Of a DNA stretch of 64,000 nucleotides, positions 10,940 through 22,549 are shown piece by piece (the stretch's first letter is position 1; every line of letters starts with the position of its first letter). The translations under genes were made by a program, and so were the position numbers. This DNA is from Neoarius graeffei (lineage: Eukaryota; Chordata; Actinopteri; Siluriformes; Ariidae), in the NCBI RefSeq assembly GCF_027579695.1, contig NC_083577.1, positions 67,169,741-67,233,740 of the forward strand, read 5' to 3'. Under the pieces are notes generated by a model that saw nothing but the letters and a program-made list of their open reading frames with translations, searched no databases and was not told the origin of the DNA.

Positions 10940-11653
10940 GGCCAAGTTTACATTAGACCGTATCTGTCTCGTTTTCTTCGCAGATGCACTGTCCATTTAC
11001 ATTAAAACGCCTGGAAACGCTGGGAAACGGGAATCCACCAGCGTCCACGTATTCAATCCAGATCGTGTCTGGTCCGGTGCTGTGTAAACATTCAGAATAC
11101 GCGGATACGCTGTGCTGAGCTCTAGCTGGCGTCGTCATTGGACAACGTCACTGTGACATCCACCTGCCTGATTCGCTGGTGTTGGTCATGTGACGTGACT
11201 GCTGAAAAACGGCGCGGACTTCCGCCTTGTATCACCTTTCATTAAAGAGTATAAAAGTATGAAAATACTGCAAATACTGATGCAAATACTGCCCATTGTG
11301 TAGTTAAGATTGTCTTTAGGCTTGCCATCCTTCCACTTGCAAGTGGTAAGTGACGCGCATGCCCAATATGCACTGGGATCACACACACAGCGGCTCAGTC
11401 CCGAATCACTGCTCGTGCGCTTCACTCGCGCGCTCTGTGAGCTGCGCAAGGCCGGAGTGCGCACCCTCCAGAGGGCACTCGCTGTTCAGGGCGGAGTGAT
11501 TTGGACCGCAGGATGCCTGCGGAGCCGAGCGTATCCGTGTATTGGCGTTGCTGTGTGCACGCGAATCATGTATTGGCGTTGCTGTGTGCACGCTAATCGT
11601 TTTAAAAACGTTAATCTGATGATCCGCTGATATGGTCTAATGTAAACCCCACC
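10940..11653. mobile_element. Non-autonomous TIR element with TCA duplication
   Basis: A 714-bp element. Left end GGCCAAGTTTACATTAGACC; the right end, read inverted, is GGTGGGGTTTACATTAGACC. TCA lies on both sides (10937-10939 and 11654-11656), a 3-bp duplication as in PIF/Harbinger elements. An internal 31-bp unit is doubled at about 11537-11600. No long frame resembles a transposase. Confidence 0.65.
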
Positions 11654-11787
11654 TCAGTTCCTGCAGTGTGGACAAGCATAAAAAGGGGAAACTTCCTCCA
11701 ACAGTTCTAAGAACTGTTAAAAAATGTATTTGGTTCAAAAGTGCCTGATGTCAACATTAAAACCAAAGTCCAGGCTCAATACTGCTG

Positions 11788-12145
11788 GGCGGCATGGTGG
11801 TATAGTGGTTAGCACTATCGCCTCACAGCAAGAAGGTTCTGGGTTCGAGCCCAGCGGCTGACGGGGGGGGGCCTTTCTGTGTGGAGTTTGCATGTTCTCC
11901 CTGTGTCTGCATGGGTTTCCTCCGGGTGCTCCGGTTTCCCCCACAGTTCAAAGACATGTGGTTAGATTAATATAGGGCAGCCTTGGGCTGAAGTGCCCTT
12001 AAGCAGGGTACCTAACCCCCAACTGCTCCCTGGGCACTGTAGTATGGCTGCCCACTGCTCTGTGTGCGTGTGTTTTCACTGCTTCAGATGGGTTAAATGC
12101 AGAGGATGAATTTCACTGTGTGCATGTGACAAATAAAGTCTTCTT
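11788..12145 (+). repeat. Chimeric SINE: family A head joined to family B tail
   Basis: The head and first half match family A (GGCGGCATGGTGGTATAGTGG to CAAAGACATG). At about 11955 the sequence switches to the family B tail (GGGCTGAAGTGCCC, GTGACAAATAAAG). The same junction recurs at about 57050, so this is a propagated chimeric family. Confidence 0.7.
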
Positions 12146-12227
12146 CTTTTTAACCAAAGGAACCACACACTGGCCAAATAGCAGACTCCTTTTGGAACTT
12201 TAGTCTAGTCTGCCACCTAGTGGCTGT

Positions 12228-12246
12228 TTATTTATTTATTTATTTA

Positions 12247-12280
<34 letters not shown>

Positions 12281-12554
12281 TAATAGACTTGGGATAAGGT
12301 CAAGTGAATTCCATTTTTGAATTTCCACATTGTCTAAGCTTTTTTGCCTTTAATAAAAACAAATGCCCAAAACATGCTACATTTCTGAAATCTTCGGGGT
12401 GTTCACTATTTGCTGTATGTGTGAAATTAAATTATGTATATTAATATTCAATATTCAATGATAGTTCATATTTTCAAATTTATAGCCAATCTTCATAACC
12501 AATCTTTAGTATGAATCGATTAAGTACAAAATCCCACCACTGAAAGGTAAGTAA

Positions 12555-12609
<55 letters not shown>

Positions 12610-12811
12610 TCAGTAGCAGCACAACACAGGGTTTAAAAATATAACATCATATCAATATAATGAATGAATATGAATCTCTAAAATTATATGAGCACGACAT
12701 ATAACATCAGTTCAGACTTTCATTTATAAGCCAGAAAATAAATGCTGCTATGTTAAACTGTGCCAATTTACTTCATGCCCCAGTGTACCTACATTCACCC
12801 TAAAGCATGCA

Positions 12812-12892
<81 letters not shown>
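12228..12892 (+). repeat. Microsatellite cluster: (TTTA)n(CTTA)n, (ATT)n, (GATA)n
   Basis: Runs at 12228-12290, 12557-12610 and 12814-12892. The last is about 20 GATA units. Confidence 0.9.
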
Positions 12893-12893
<1 letters not shown>

Positions 12894-13483
12894 CTAGCTT
12901 GACTGATTTGAGAGTTTTCTGTGCTCCAGCACACCTGCTTTGACTTGTAATGCAGTACGTCTCACTTGTGGGTCACTTTGGGTAAAAGCATTTGTAAATG
13001 CCACGTAAATTGTTTAGGTGTGCATTCAGAGAAAAAAAAACACTTTGTTATTTTGAGTGTTGTCGCCTTTCAGGCAACCTGGATATGTGTGTGGAAATCT
13101 CCTCATACATAAGCATAAGAACTGATTTGGATTTTGATTGTGCATTATGATTTCTGCAATTCAGTTTGGTTTAATGAATGATCTATGCCTTTAAGGATAT
13201 AGCACAAGTTGCACTAGTTACAGAAACAATAAGAATGCTAAAGATGTACATATTGAATTGTTGTAGTAATTCCTTCACTCCATTGCTACAGGGCAAGTCC
13301 AGGCTATTATATATAAATTATATTTTACAGAAGATTGCAAGTTAGAAAGAATATGATAGAGAGATGTGAGAATATATATACATCCATATCTTATCATAAC
13401 AAATGTTCTCCTATCCTCATATTCTGCCCCACTGTATATCTAAACTACATTTATGATTATCATTATTATGCTATTGATTTTAC
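12893..13483. other. Intergenic, nothing recognised
   Basis: AT-rich, with no open frame of note and no family repeat I can name. Confidence 0.4.
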
Positions 13484-13702
13484 AGTGCCTTGCAAAAGTA
13501 TTCATACCCCTTGAACTTTTTCACATTTTTCCACCTTACAACCACAAACTTAAAAGTTTTTTATTGAGATTTTATGTGATTGACCAACACAGAGTAGCAC
13601 ATAATTCTGAAGTGAAACAAAAATGATAAATGGTCTTCAAAATTTTAAACAAATAAAAATCTGAAAAATGTGGTGTGCATTAGTATTCAGCCCCCTGTAC
13701 TC

Positions 13703-14064
13703 TCATCTCATCTCATCTCATTATCTCTAGCCGCTTTATCCTTCTACAGGGTCGCAGGCAAGCTGGAGCCTATCCCAGCTGACTACGGGCCAAAGGCGGG
13801 GTACACCCTGGACAAGTCGCCAGGTCATCACAGGGCTGACACATACAACCATTCACACTCACGGTCAATTTAGAGTCACCAGTTAACCTAACCTGCATGT
13901 CTTTGGACTGTGGGGGAAACCGGAGCACCCGGAGGAAACCCACGCGGACACGGGGAGAACATGCAAACTCCGCACAGAAAGGCCCTCGCCGGCCCTGGGG
14001 CTCGAACCCAGGACCTTCTTGCTGTGAGGCGACAGCGCTAACCACTACACCACCGTGCCGCCCC
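13703..14064 (-). repeat. Family A SINE inside the Tc1 5' region
   Basis: Minus-strand full copy with a CCCCTGTACTCT-type duplication on both sides (13691-13702 and about 14065-14075). It splits the Tc1 leader. Confidence 0.85.
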
Positions 14065-14233
14065 CCCTGTACTCTGATACCTCTAAATACAATCCAGTGC
14101 AATCAATTGCCTTCAGAAATCATCTAATTAGTTAATAGAGTCCTACTGTGTGTAATTTACTCTCAGCATAAATACACTTGTTCTGTGAAGGCCTCAGTGG
14201 TTTGTTAGAGAACACTGAAGAACAAACAGCATC

Positions 14234-14985
14234 ATGAAGACCAAAGAACTCACCAGACAGGTCAGGGATAAAGTTCTGGAGAAGTTTAAAGCAGGGTTAT
14301 GTTATAAAAAAATATCCCAAGCTCTGAACATCTCAAGAAGCACTGTTCAATCCATCATTCAAAAATGGAAAAAGTATGGCACAACTGCAAACCTACCAAG
14401 ACATGGCCGTCCACCTAAACTGTCAGAGCGAGCAAGGAGAGCACTGGTCAGAGAAGCAGCCAAGAGGCCCATGATCACTCTGGAGGAGCTGCAGAAATCC
14501 ACAGCTCAGGTGGGAGAATCTGTGCACAGGACAACTATAAGTCGTACACTCCACAAATCTGGCCTTTTTAGAAGAGTGGCAAGAAGAAAGCCATCATTGA
14601 AAGACAGGCATAAGAAGCCATGTAGGGGACACAGCAAACATGTGGAAGAAGGTGCTTTGGTCAGATGAGACCAAAGTTGAACTTTTTGGCCTAAATGCAA
14701 AGTGCTATGTGTGACGGAAAACTAACGCTGCTCATCACCCTGCACACACCATCCCCACTGTGAAACATGGTGGTGGCAGCATCATGCTATAGGGATGTTT
14801 TTCTTCAGCAGAGACAGGGAAGCTGGTCAGAGTTGATGGGAAGATGGATGGAGCTAAATACAGGGCAATCCTGGAAGAAAACCTGTTGGAGGCTGCAAAA
14901 GACTTGAGACTGGGAAGGAGATTCACCATCCAGCAAGACATTGACCCTAAACATACAGCCAGAGCTACAATGGAATGGTTTAGAT
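14234..14985 (+). pseudogene. Broken Tc1 transposase
   Basis: The first 144 codons give an intact N-terminal DNA-binding half (MKTKELTRQVRDKVLEKF..., two helix-turn-helix motifs) ending at a TGA near 14668. A different frame then continues with [26 protein letters not shown] and QQDIDPKHTA, with further stops near 14713 and 14790. The final Glu block of the DDE triad is absent because the element is cut at 14986. Clearly inactive. Confidence 0.85.
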
Positions 14986-16427
14986 CAGGGGTCACCAAAC
15001 TTTTTTCTCTGGGGGCCACATTGTCGTTCCTGACTGTGATGGGGGCCGGGGTCGGGTCAGCTATATCACATAGAATTGTATGACCCAGACAAATATGACC
15101 ACCAGCAGGCCTCATTGTGTAGTAGAGATTACTAGCCTGGCACGGCCATCCCCACTACTATATCCCCACTACTATATCAACACTTGATTCCTGGCACATA
15201 TTTGTTTAACTTTACTAGTGGTTTGCAAAAGTAGTAATCAAGTCTTCACACTTTGTTTTAATTTGAAATACCACTGATATTCCATTTATTTATTTTCTAA
15301 TAAAAATAATATCAAAGCTGTCAAGGTAAGAAACATCTGCCTATTTGAGGTGATTGACACTGGCAAAGGTGAGTGGAAAATTATAAATTGTAGGTAGGCC
15401 TGTTGATATTATTAATAATATAAATAATAATTGTATGCAGCACTTAATAAAGGTCAAATAAATAGGCCTATAAAATAAATACATTTTAAAAAACAGTGAA
15501 ATTATAATAATATGAGCAATAGATCAGTAGATCACAGCAGTTGTGCTGTGTCCTGCACGTCATTGCTCTCATCCATGGCCAAAGCAAAAAACTCGAATTC
15601 TGACGCTTTCTCATTCAGCTGGTCATACACGTTGTCCCCCAAATCTTCGGTTCGCCTGGTCATAGTAGGTGCGGAGAGACTCACCGCATTGAGCACATCC
15701 TTCTTGTCGGGACACACCTCCTCAGCCACAGCAAGCATGCATACTTTAACAAAGTCCCCATCAGTAAACGGCTTTCCATGGGTAGCTAGTAGGTGAGCTA
15801 CCTTATAGCCAGCTCGGACAGCAGCCTGGTTGATCTGGGTTTGGTGAAGGAATACATTCTGTTGTGCAGCCAGTCCGCATTTCATCCTCCGAATCCTGTC
15901 TTCTCTTGTTTGCCCTCGCAAACTAGCATACTCTTTGTGGCGGGTTTCATAGTGACGACGCAGATTATATTCTTTGAAAACCGGCACACTTTCTTTACAT
16001 ACAAGATAAACTGCACGGTCCTTACACTGAACGAAAAAATAATCAGTGGTCCACTGTTCTTTAAAAACTCTGCACTCTCTGTCAGCTTTTCGCTTACCGC
16101 TAGCCATTTTGCTGTCCTGAACACTGACAGTTCTCTGCGCATGTGCTGCCTGTCACTGCTTGATCGCGAGCATATGACGAAAATTCGGAAAATATGAATA
16201 GTTCATTTTATAACTAAATATCAATTTTAATTGATAAAATCAACAAAATACAAGACGCAGACATGTTATTATTTGCCAAAAAGCAATTTAAAAAAATAGG
16301 CCATGACCACTTTTGGGGACTGCCTCATAGGGCCGGTTCAAGTGATGGGGGCAGAGGGGCTGGGGGGCCGGTCAAAGGGGGGTGGCGGGCCGGATCTGGC
16401 CCGCGGGCCGTAGTTTGGTGACCCCTG
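14986..16427 (-). mobile_element. hAT-like transposon, internally deleted
   Basis: A 1442-bp element with perfect 16-bp terminal inverted repeats CAGGGGTCACCAAACT. A hAT element makes 8-bp duplications; here GTTTAGAT and GTTTAAGG flank it and match only at five positions. It carries a minus-strand transposase fragment (15532-16107). It lies within the Tc1 relic at the 'tggtttagat' motif. Confidence 0.75.
15532..16107 (-). CDS. hAT transposase N-terminal fragment with BED-type finger, 191 aa
   Basis: Begins MASGKRKADRECRVFKEQW and carries a BED-like zinc finger region (VYLVCKES...NLRRHYETRH) at about residues 33-57. An alpha-helical hAT middle region follows (FFALAMDESND at about 175-185, where the first catalytic Asp of hAT transposases lies). 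Relatives include the domesticated GTF2IRD2/ZBED-type proteins. The finger's first Cys position is Tyr here. The frame ends at 191 aa, whereas hAT transposases are usually about 600 aa, so the catalytic and dimerisation parts are deleted. Not a host gene. Confidence 0.75.
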   Translation of the reverse strand: MASGKRKADRECRVFKEQWTTDYFFVQCKDRAVYLVCKESVPVFKEYNLRRHYETRHKEYASLRGQTREDRIRRMKCGLAAQQNVFLHQTQINQAAVRAGYKVAHLLATHGKPFTDGDFVKVCMLAVAEEVCPDKKDVLNAVSLSAPTMTRRTEDLGDNVYDQLNEKASEFEFFALAMDESNDVQDTAQLL

Positions 16428-16429
16428 GT

Positions 16430-16832
16430 TTAAGGGTTCCTTAAAATGGACAATTAAAGAATGTTTCCAGTTTATTTTTCTATTTGCTAATATACTGTTA
16501 GTGCTACAATGCCATGTAAAGACTGACCATTTTAATTTCCATTTCCTCAAAAATTATTTTCATATCATGTTTATTTTGTTTATAGTATAGCAGAGATGTC
16601 AGACTCGATGCAGAACCATATTTATTCTTCAGACCTAAGGTCTAATGACATGTAGACATCTTTTATTCAAGTGCTAACTCTCTGTGATGTCTGTCTCCTT
16701 TCACAGCTTGATTACAGATAAATAACAGACGTTCCTAACCCCTTCGGACACAAAGAAAAATGCTGTGGAACTTCATGCTTTGAGCTAAGTTTGAAGGGCA
16801 TGTAATAATTCAAGTACCTTCCAAACATAACT
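16430..16832. other. Intergenic, nothing recognised
   Basis: No coding or repeat signature between the hAT and Tc1 elements. Confidence 0.4.
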
Positions 16833-16833
16833 A

Positions 16834-18442
16834 CAGTGGTGCTTGAAAGTTTGTGAACCCTTTAGAATTTTCTATATTTCTGCATAAATATGACCTAAAA
16901 CAGCATCAGATTTTCACACAAGTCCTAAAAGTAGATCAAGAGAAACCAGTTAAACAAATGAGACAAAAATATTATACTTGGTCATTTATTTATTGAGGAA
17001 AATGATCCAATATTACATATCTGTGAGTGGCAAAAGTTTGTGAACCTCTAAGATTAGCAGTTAATTTGAAGGTGAAATTAGAGTCAGGTGTTTTCAATCA
17101 ATGAGATGACAATCAAGTATGAGTGGGCACCCTGTTTTATTTAAAGAACAGGGATCTATCAAAGTCTGATCTTCACAACACATGTTTGTGGAAGTGTATC
17201 ATGGCACGAACAAAGGAGATTTCTGAGGACCTCAGAAAAAGCGTTGTTGATGCTCATCAGGCTGGAAAAGGTTACAAAACCATCTCTAAAGAGTTTGGAC
17301 TCCACCAAACCACAGTCAGACAGACTGTGTACAAATGGAGGAAATTCAAGACCATTGTTACCCTCCCCAGGAGTGGTCGACCAACAAAGATCACTCCAAG
17401 AGCAAGGCGTGTAATAGTCGGCGAGGTCAAAAAGGACCCCAGGGTAACTCTAAGCAACTGAAGGCCTCTCTCACATTAACTAATGTTAATGTTCCTGAGT
17501 CCACCATCAGGAGAACACTGAATAACAATGATGTGCATGGCAGGGTTGCAAGGAGAAAGCCACTGCTCTCTAAAAAGAACATTGCTGCTCATCTGCAGTT
17601 TGCTAAAGATCATGTGAACAAGCCAGAAGGCTATTGGAAAAACGTTTTGTGGACGGATGAGACCAAAATAGAACTTTTTGGTTTAAATGAGAAGCATTAT
17701 GTTTGGAGAAAGGAAAACACTACATTCCAGCATAAGAACCTTATCCCATCTATGAAACATGGTGGTGGTAGTATCATGCTTTGGGCCTGTTTTACTGCAT
17801 CTGGGCCAGGATGGCTTGCCATCATTGACAGAACAATGAATTCTGAATTGTACCAGTGAATTCTAAAGGAAAATATCAGGACATCTGCCCATGAACGGAA
17901 TCTCGAGAGAAGGTGGGTCATGCAGCAAGACAACGACCCTAAGCACACAAGTCGCTCTACCAAAAAATGGTTAAAGAAGAATAAAGTTAATGTTTTGGAA
18001 TAGCCACGTCAAAGTCCTGACCTTAATCAAATCGAAATGTTGTGGAAGGTCCTGAAGCAAGCAGTTCATGTGAGGAAACCCACCAACATCCCAGAGTTGA
18101 AGCTGTTCTGTACGGAAGAATGGGCTAAAATTCCTCCAAGCCGGTGTGCAGGACTGATCAACAGTTACCAGAAACGTTTAGTTGCAGTTATTGCTGCACA
18201 AGGGGGTCACACCAGATACTGAAAGCAAAGGTTCACATACTTTTGCCACTCACAGATATGTAATATTAGATCATTTTCCTCAATAAATAAATTACCAAGT
18301 ATAATATTTTTGTCTCATTTGTTTAACTGGGTTCTCTTTATCTACTTTTAGGACTTGTGTGAAAATCTGATGATGTTTTAGGTCATATTTATGCAGAAAC
18401 ATAGAACATTCTAATGGGTTCACAAACTTTCAAGCACCACTG
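16834..18442 (+). mobile_element. Tc1-like transposon with long TIRs, dead transposase
   Basis: A 1609-bp element bounded by TA (16832-16833 and 18443-18444). Inverted repeats of about 200 bp start CAGTGGTGCTTGAAAGTTTG, with a second internal repeat around GTGAGTGGCAAAAGTTTGTG. Third Tc1 family in the window. Confidence 0.9.
17201..18219 (+). pseudogene. Tc1 transposase, frameshifted with stops
   Basis: Starts MARTKEISEDLRKSVVDAHQ. The frame is lost near 17456 (stop TGA), and a shifted frame continues through [21 protein letters not shown] and SPDLNQIEMLW to HTRY and a stop near 18219. Further stops lie at 17857 and 18001. All three DDE positions are still recognisable. Inactive, but its long TIRs could still be recognised in trans. 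Confidence 0.9.
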
Positions 18443-18454
18443 TATAACAGAATT

Positions 18455-18815
18455 CATCTCATCGCTTTATCCTGTTCTACAGGGTCACAGGCAAGCTGGA
18501 GCCTATCCCAGCTGACTACGGGCGAAAGGCGGGGTACACCCTGGACAAGTCGCCAGGTCATCACAGGACTAACACATAGACACAGACAACCGTTCACACT
18601 CACATTCACACCTACGGTCAATTTAGAGTCACCAGTTAACCTAACCTGCATGTCTTTGGACTGTGGGGGAAACCGGAGCACCCGGAGGAAACCCACGCGG
18701 ACACGGGGAGAACATGCAAACTCCACACAGAAAGGCCCTTGCCGGCCATGGGGCTCGAACCCAGACCTTCTTGCTGTGAGGGGACAGCGCTAACCACTAC
18801 ACCACCGTGCCGCCC
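18455..18815 (-). repeat. Family A SINE at the Tc1 right edge
   Basis: Minus-strand copy flanked by GTATAACAGAATT at 18442-18454 and 18816-18828. The duplicated target includes the last base and TA of the Tc1 element, so the SINE came later. Confidence 0.9.
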
Positions 18816-18829
18816 GTATAACAGAATTA

Positions 18830-20380
18830 TATAAACATTATTATGAACACCAAGAATGCTTTATTTAATTCCTAAAAGTACATTTGTAAATCAGTCAAGT
18901 GCTATAAACTCAATTTGGGGTTTTAGTGCTTCCCTGACACCAGTTATTTTTGTGACTCAAAGCAAATCCAGATCATTGTTCAAGGTTAATGTTTCAAAGA
19001 TATCACACTTGCAGCAACTATTAGGCCTACAGAACTGGTTGCATTGGTATTAACTGCAGGCTGTTGCTTGTATCAGATTGTTAATGCTTAATGACAGCCT
19101 ATAAAGAATGCTTGCTGTCTTCATGCACTGCTAGCCTTAGACTGTAATCATTTTGCCTGGCGCATGGTGCATGGCGCTGGAGTTCAACTTTCATTAGCCA
19201 CTAGATGGAGTGAGAGGTTTTCACAAGCACTTCACCACACTCACACTTGGAATTCTTTGCTCCACGTGCTTGCAGGTATGTAGTTCAACTCTTTTTTTTT
19301 TTTTTTGTACCAAACAGGAAATTTTAACTTGATATTTTCTATTTAGATAAACCTTTTTATGAGTAAAATTAGACTGAGTCTGTGACCATATCCTTTCTCT
19401 CTCTCTCTCTCTCTCTCTCGCTCTGTACACTAAAGTACAGTACAAACGTCCCGTTATAAACACAATTTCCATCTTTACACCAAATTACTCATCTCTGGCG
19501 ACTGAAAAACCACCTGATAGTTGGAGAGAGTGTCTCTTATACAGGCTACATAAACTTTGCATGGTTATGAAATAGCCCAAATTTGGGTCGGTCTTCAAAA
19601 TGAAACAAAATGCATCTTTTAAATATTTTTTTTAATTTGATCTTTCAAAATAGATCAAATAAATCTAAATTAAAAAGTCTAAGTAATTCGTCTGTAGTCG
19701 AACAAATAAAACGTGTTAATATTAAATTTGAGTCAATTAATTATTGTAATATAAAGGTACAAAGATGTACATTACAAACATTTCAGATTTCAGATGAATT
19801 ATTTTATATGATAATGGAGAGAGCTTTAAAAAGAAAATTACACAAGTGTATGTACTAGTATAGTCGTTTCCTTGTCCAGGCTGGGTTCCCCCTCCTTTTT
19901 CTTTTTTAATCCATTGTAGTGCCATGGGAGCTTATTTCCGCTAGTGGTGAGCGACAAAAGAAAATGTTTTGCAATGCATCAGTACAAAAAAAAAAGTAGT
20001 TCAGTAAAAACTTGAGGGGTTTGTTTGTTTGTTTGTTTGTTTGTTTGTTTGTTTGTTTGTTTTACTTTGAAAATACAGGATACGTCTTATAATGTGGCTA
20101 TTGTTCCCTTTTCTTTTTTGCATTATTTTTATAGAATAGAATAGAATAGAATAGAATAGAATAGAATAGAATAGAATAGAATAGAATAGAATAGATGAAA
20201 GTGTGTTTTAGCCGTGTGTTGTGTAATTGCAGAGTGATCATTCTTCAGGCAGGAATAAACCCTCTGCTCGGAGACTCCACGGTCAAATTAAACCCTCGTG
20301 CATGCAGTAGTTTGTAACAGTGTTATTATCACTATTATAAACTACATACAACAGAGTTATAATTCCAACAGATCCCTGAA
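18830..20380. other. Intergenic with microsatellites only
   Basis: Simple repeats (CT)n at 19395-19418, (TTTG)n at 20023-20060 and (AATAG)n at 20138-20195. No exon or named repeat seen. Confidence 0.5.
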
Positions 20381-20387
20381 TAGCACT

Positions 20388-20390
20388 AAT

Positions 20391-20454
<64 letters not shown>

Positions 20455-20462
20455 AATCGAAA

Positions 20463-20513
<51 letters not shown>

Positions 20514-20514
20514 T
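20388..20514 (+). repeat. Inverted microsatellite (GAAA)n - (CTTT)n
   Basis: About 16 AAAG units are followed after a few bases (ATCGAAA) by about 13 CTTT units, making a nearly perfect inverted repeat of more than 50 bp per arm. Confidence 0.95.
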
Positions 20515-20889
20515 CAACCAGCTGAATACTTGCTGATCGAACAAAAAAAAAGTTATATAATTAATATATTGTCTATAACCTTTATTTTATAGATTTTTTT
20601 CCCTGCTGAACACTTTACTGCTTGAATTAATTAATTTTAACACCCATGAACCACGTACATTCTTTCAAGGGGGGAAAAATTACACCATGTCTAATTTTTA
20701 TGCTGCATTTGCAGTAAGTCCTCACTGTTTCTGTCATTTCTCATGGGAACAAATCCAGCTGGGGAACATATTTAGCGAACACATTAAGCAATGTTTTCCT
20801 GCATTGAAAACGACATTTATCATGTTTTTATACACCAAGCTGAAATTAATCAGTGTCAATCAAGTCCGGTATATAAATGTTGTCTCAGT

Positions 20890-21240
20890 GAACCCTGGGT
20901 TCGAGCGCTGCGGCTGTGGGACGCGGTGCGGCGGAAGCGCGTCCCCGCTCGCGCGTGATTAAGCAGCGGGTTTCACTCTACTCTATTCACTCCGCTATGA
21001 TGAACGCCGAGCTGATCCCACTGAATGCGGAGTAATTAAAGCCTATAAATTATCTCTCACGGACGCTCTCGATGCGCTTCCTGCAGGAGAGATAGCAGGC
21101 TGTTCGGCCATTAAGCGCCTGAATGGAGCTGACTCACAAAACGGACAAGCCTTGGTGTCCTAATTAGAATTTAATTACCTTCCAACAAATAGTGCTGTGG
21201 ATAGAGTTCTCAGACCTGCCCACGCCCAGACTTAATGGAT
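20890..21240. promoter_or_regulatory. Candidate conserved regulatory block upstream of en1
   Basis: A non-repetitive, mixed-GC stretch inside otherwise AT-rich repeat-laden DNA, 1.3-1.7 kb upstream of the en1 start. It holds several homeodomain-type cores (GAGTAATTAAAGCC, CTAATTAGAATTTAATTACC, GACTTAATGG). Developmental genes such as engrailed usually have such blocks. Conservation cannot be tested here. Confidence 0.35.
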
Positions 21241-21440
21241 TACAACACAAAGCTGTGCATAGGTTTTATATTTATCAATCTATGAATTTTCATTCCTACA
21301 TAAAGTCATCACAGTATTATTACTGTCACTATTATTGTTGTTGAGCCTGTTGCAGAGACCGAAATGTAGAAACAAGAGGCTAATAATATGAACTTTGAGT
21401 AATTATATTATATTATATTATATTATATTATATTATATTA

Positions 21441-21973
21441 CACTACCGTTCAAAAGTTTGGGGTCACTTTGAAATTTCCTTATTTTTGAAAGAAAAGCAC
21501 TGTTCTTTTCAATGAAGATCACTTTAAACTAATCAGAAATCCACTCTATACATTGCTAATGTGGTAAATGACTATTCGAGCTGCAAATGTCTGGTTTTTG
21601 GCGCAATATCTCCATAGGTGTATAGAGGCCCATTTCCAGCAACTCTCACTCCAGTGTTCTAATGGTACAATGTGTTTGCTCATTGCCTCAGAAGGCTAAT
21701 GGATGATTAGAAAACCCTTGTACAATCATGTTAGCACAGCTGAAAACAGTTTAGCTTTTTAGAGAAGCTATAAAACTGACCTTCCTTTGAGCAGATTGAG
21801 TTTCTGGAGCATCACATTTGTGGGGTCGATTAAATGCTCAAAATGGCCAGAAAAATGTCTTGACTATATTTTCTATTCATTTTACAACTTATGGTGGTAA
21901 ATAAAAGTGTGACTTTTCATGGAAAACGCAAAATTGTCTGGGTGACCCCAAACTTTTGAACGGTAGGCTAGTG
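21441..21973. mobile_element. Non-autonomous Tc1-like element
   Basis: A 533-bp element between TA dinucleotides. The left end CACTACCGTTCAAAAGTTTG and the right end CAAACTTTTGAACGGTAG...GTG are inverted copies, with four extra bases at the right. No transposase frame. It inserted between the candidate regulatory block and the en1 promoter region. Confidence 0.8.
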
Positions 21974-22549
21974 TATATTATATTACTTCACACGTGCCTG
22001 GTAGCAGACTGTGATTGCTCATTTGTTTAGGCCTACTGCCCCTGTGCACTTCTATAATCAGAAGCAAAGTGCTGGTGTGCTGTTCTGAGATCAAATGCCA
22101 GAGTTGTCTCTCTAAAAGAAGACGCTCGGCATTGGACGGAGACACACGTGGCAGCTCAGAGATAGGCTCCGAAAGCATAGAGTGAGCTGACGTTGTTTCC
22201 GCCTGAAGTGAGTCCGAGAGTGAGAGAGATCCGCTTGGGCTAACAGAGTTCATGATTGCACCAGTGTCATAAATTGTGGAGCCGACGCGGAGGGTGCGGG
22301 AAGGCTGCACACCATGCGCTGTCAGTCCTGTCAAAACACGGATGCGGCGAGCACGCGCGCAGGCTCTGTTTCCGAGGCGTGTCGAGGAACTGACTTTTAA
22401 AATGCGCTCCAATCCGCTCAAGCAATTAGCGCGTCGTCTTAGATAACGTTTCTCACCACCTTATGCCTCGTCACAGTCAGGAAAGAGTAGTTGGTTCCAG
22501 ACCCGACTGGTGGTCCTGTTGGAAAGCGAAGAAAGACAGCAGAGCAGTC
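21974..22549 (+). promoter_or_regulatory. en1 promoter / 5' UTR region (extent unknown)
   Basis: GC-rich, non-repeat DNA immediately before the en1 start codon. No clear TATA box. The transcription start cannot be placed. An upstream in-frame ATG at 22463 is discussed among the rejected items. Confidence 0.4.

Larger units (their letters stand above)
13485..14985 (+). mobile_element. Degenerate Tc1-like transposon, second family, 3' end missing
   Basis: The left terminus CAGTGCCTTGCAAAAGTATT follows a TA. The transposase begins at 14234. A SINE (13703-14064) is inserted in its 5' untranslated part. The coding region is frameshifted and stops at the hAT insertion at 14986. The matching 3' part is not visible after 16427. 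Confidence 0.8.

Noticed and set aside
12814..12892. Regularly spaced repeats that might suggest a CRISPR array
   Set aside because: A simple GATA microsatellite in a vertebrate genome; no spacers.
22463..22549. Upstream in-frame ATG giving 29 extra residues before en1 MEE
   Set aside because: The extra residues (MPRHSQERVV...) have no engrailed resemblance, while the family starts with MEE at 22550. Treated as 5' UTR.
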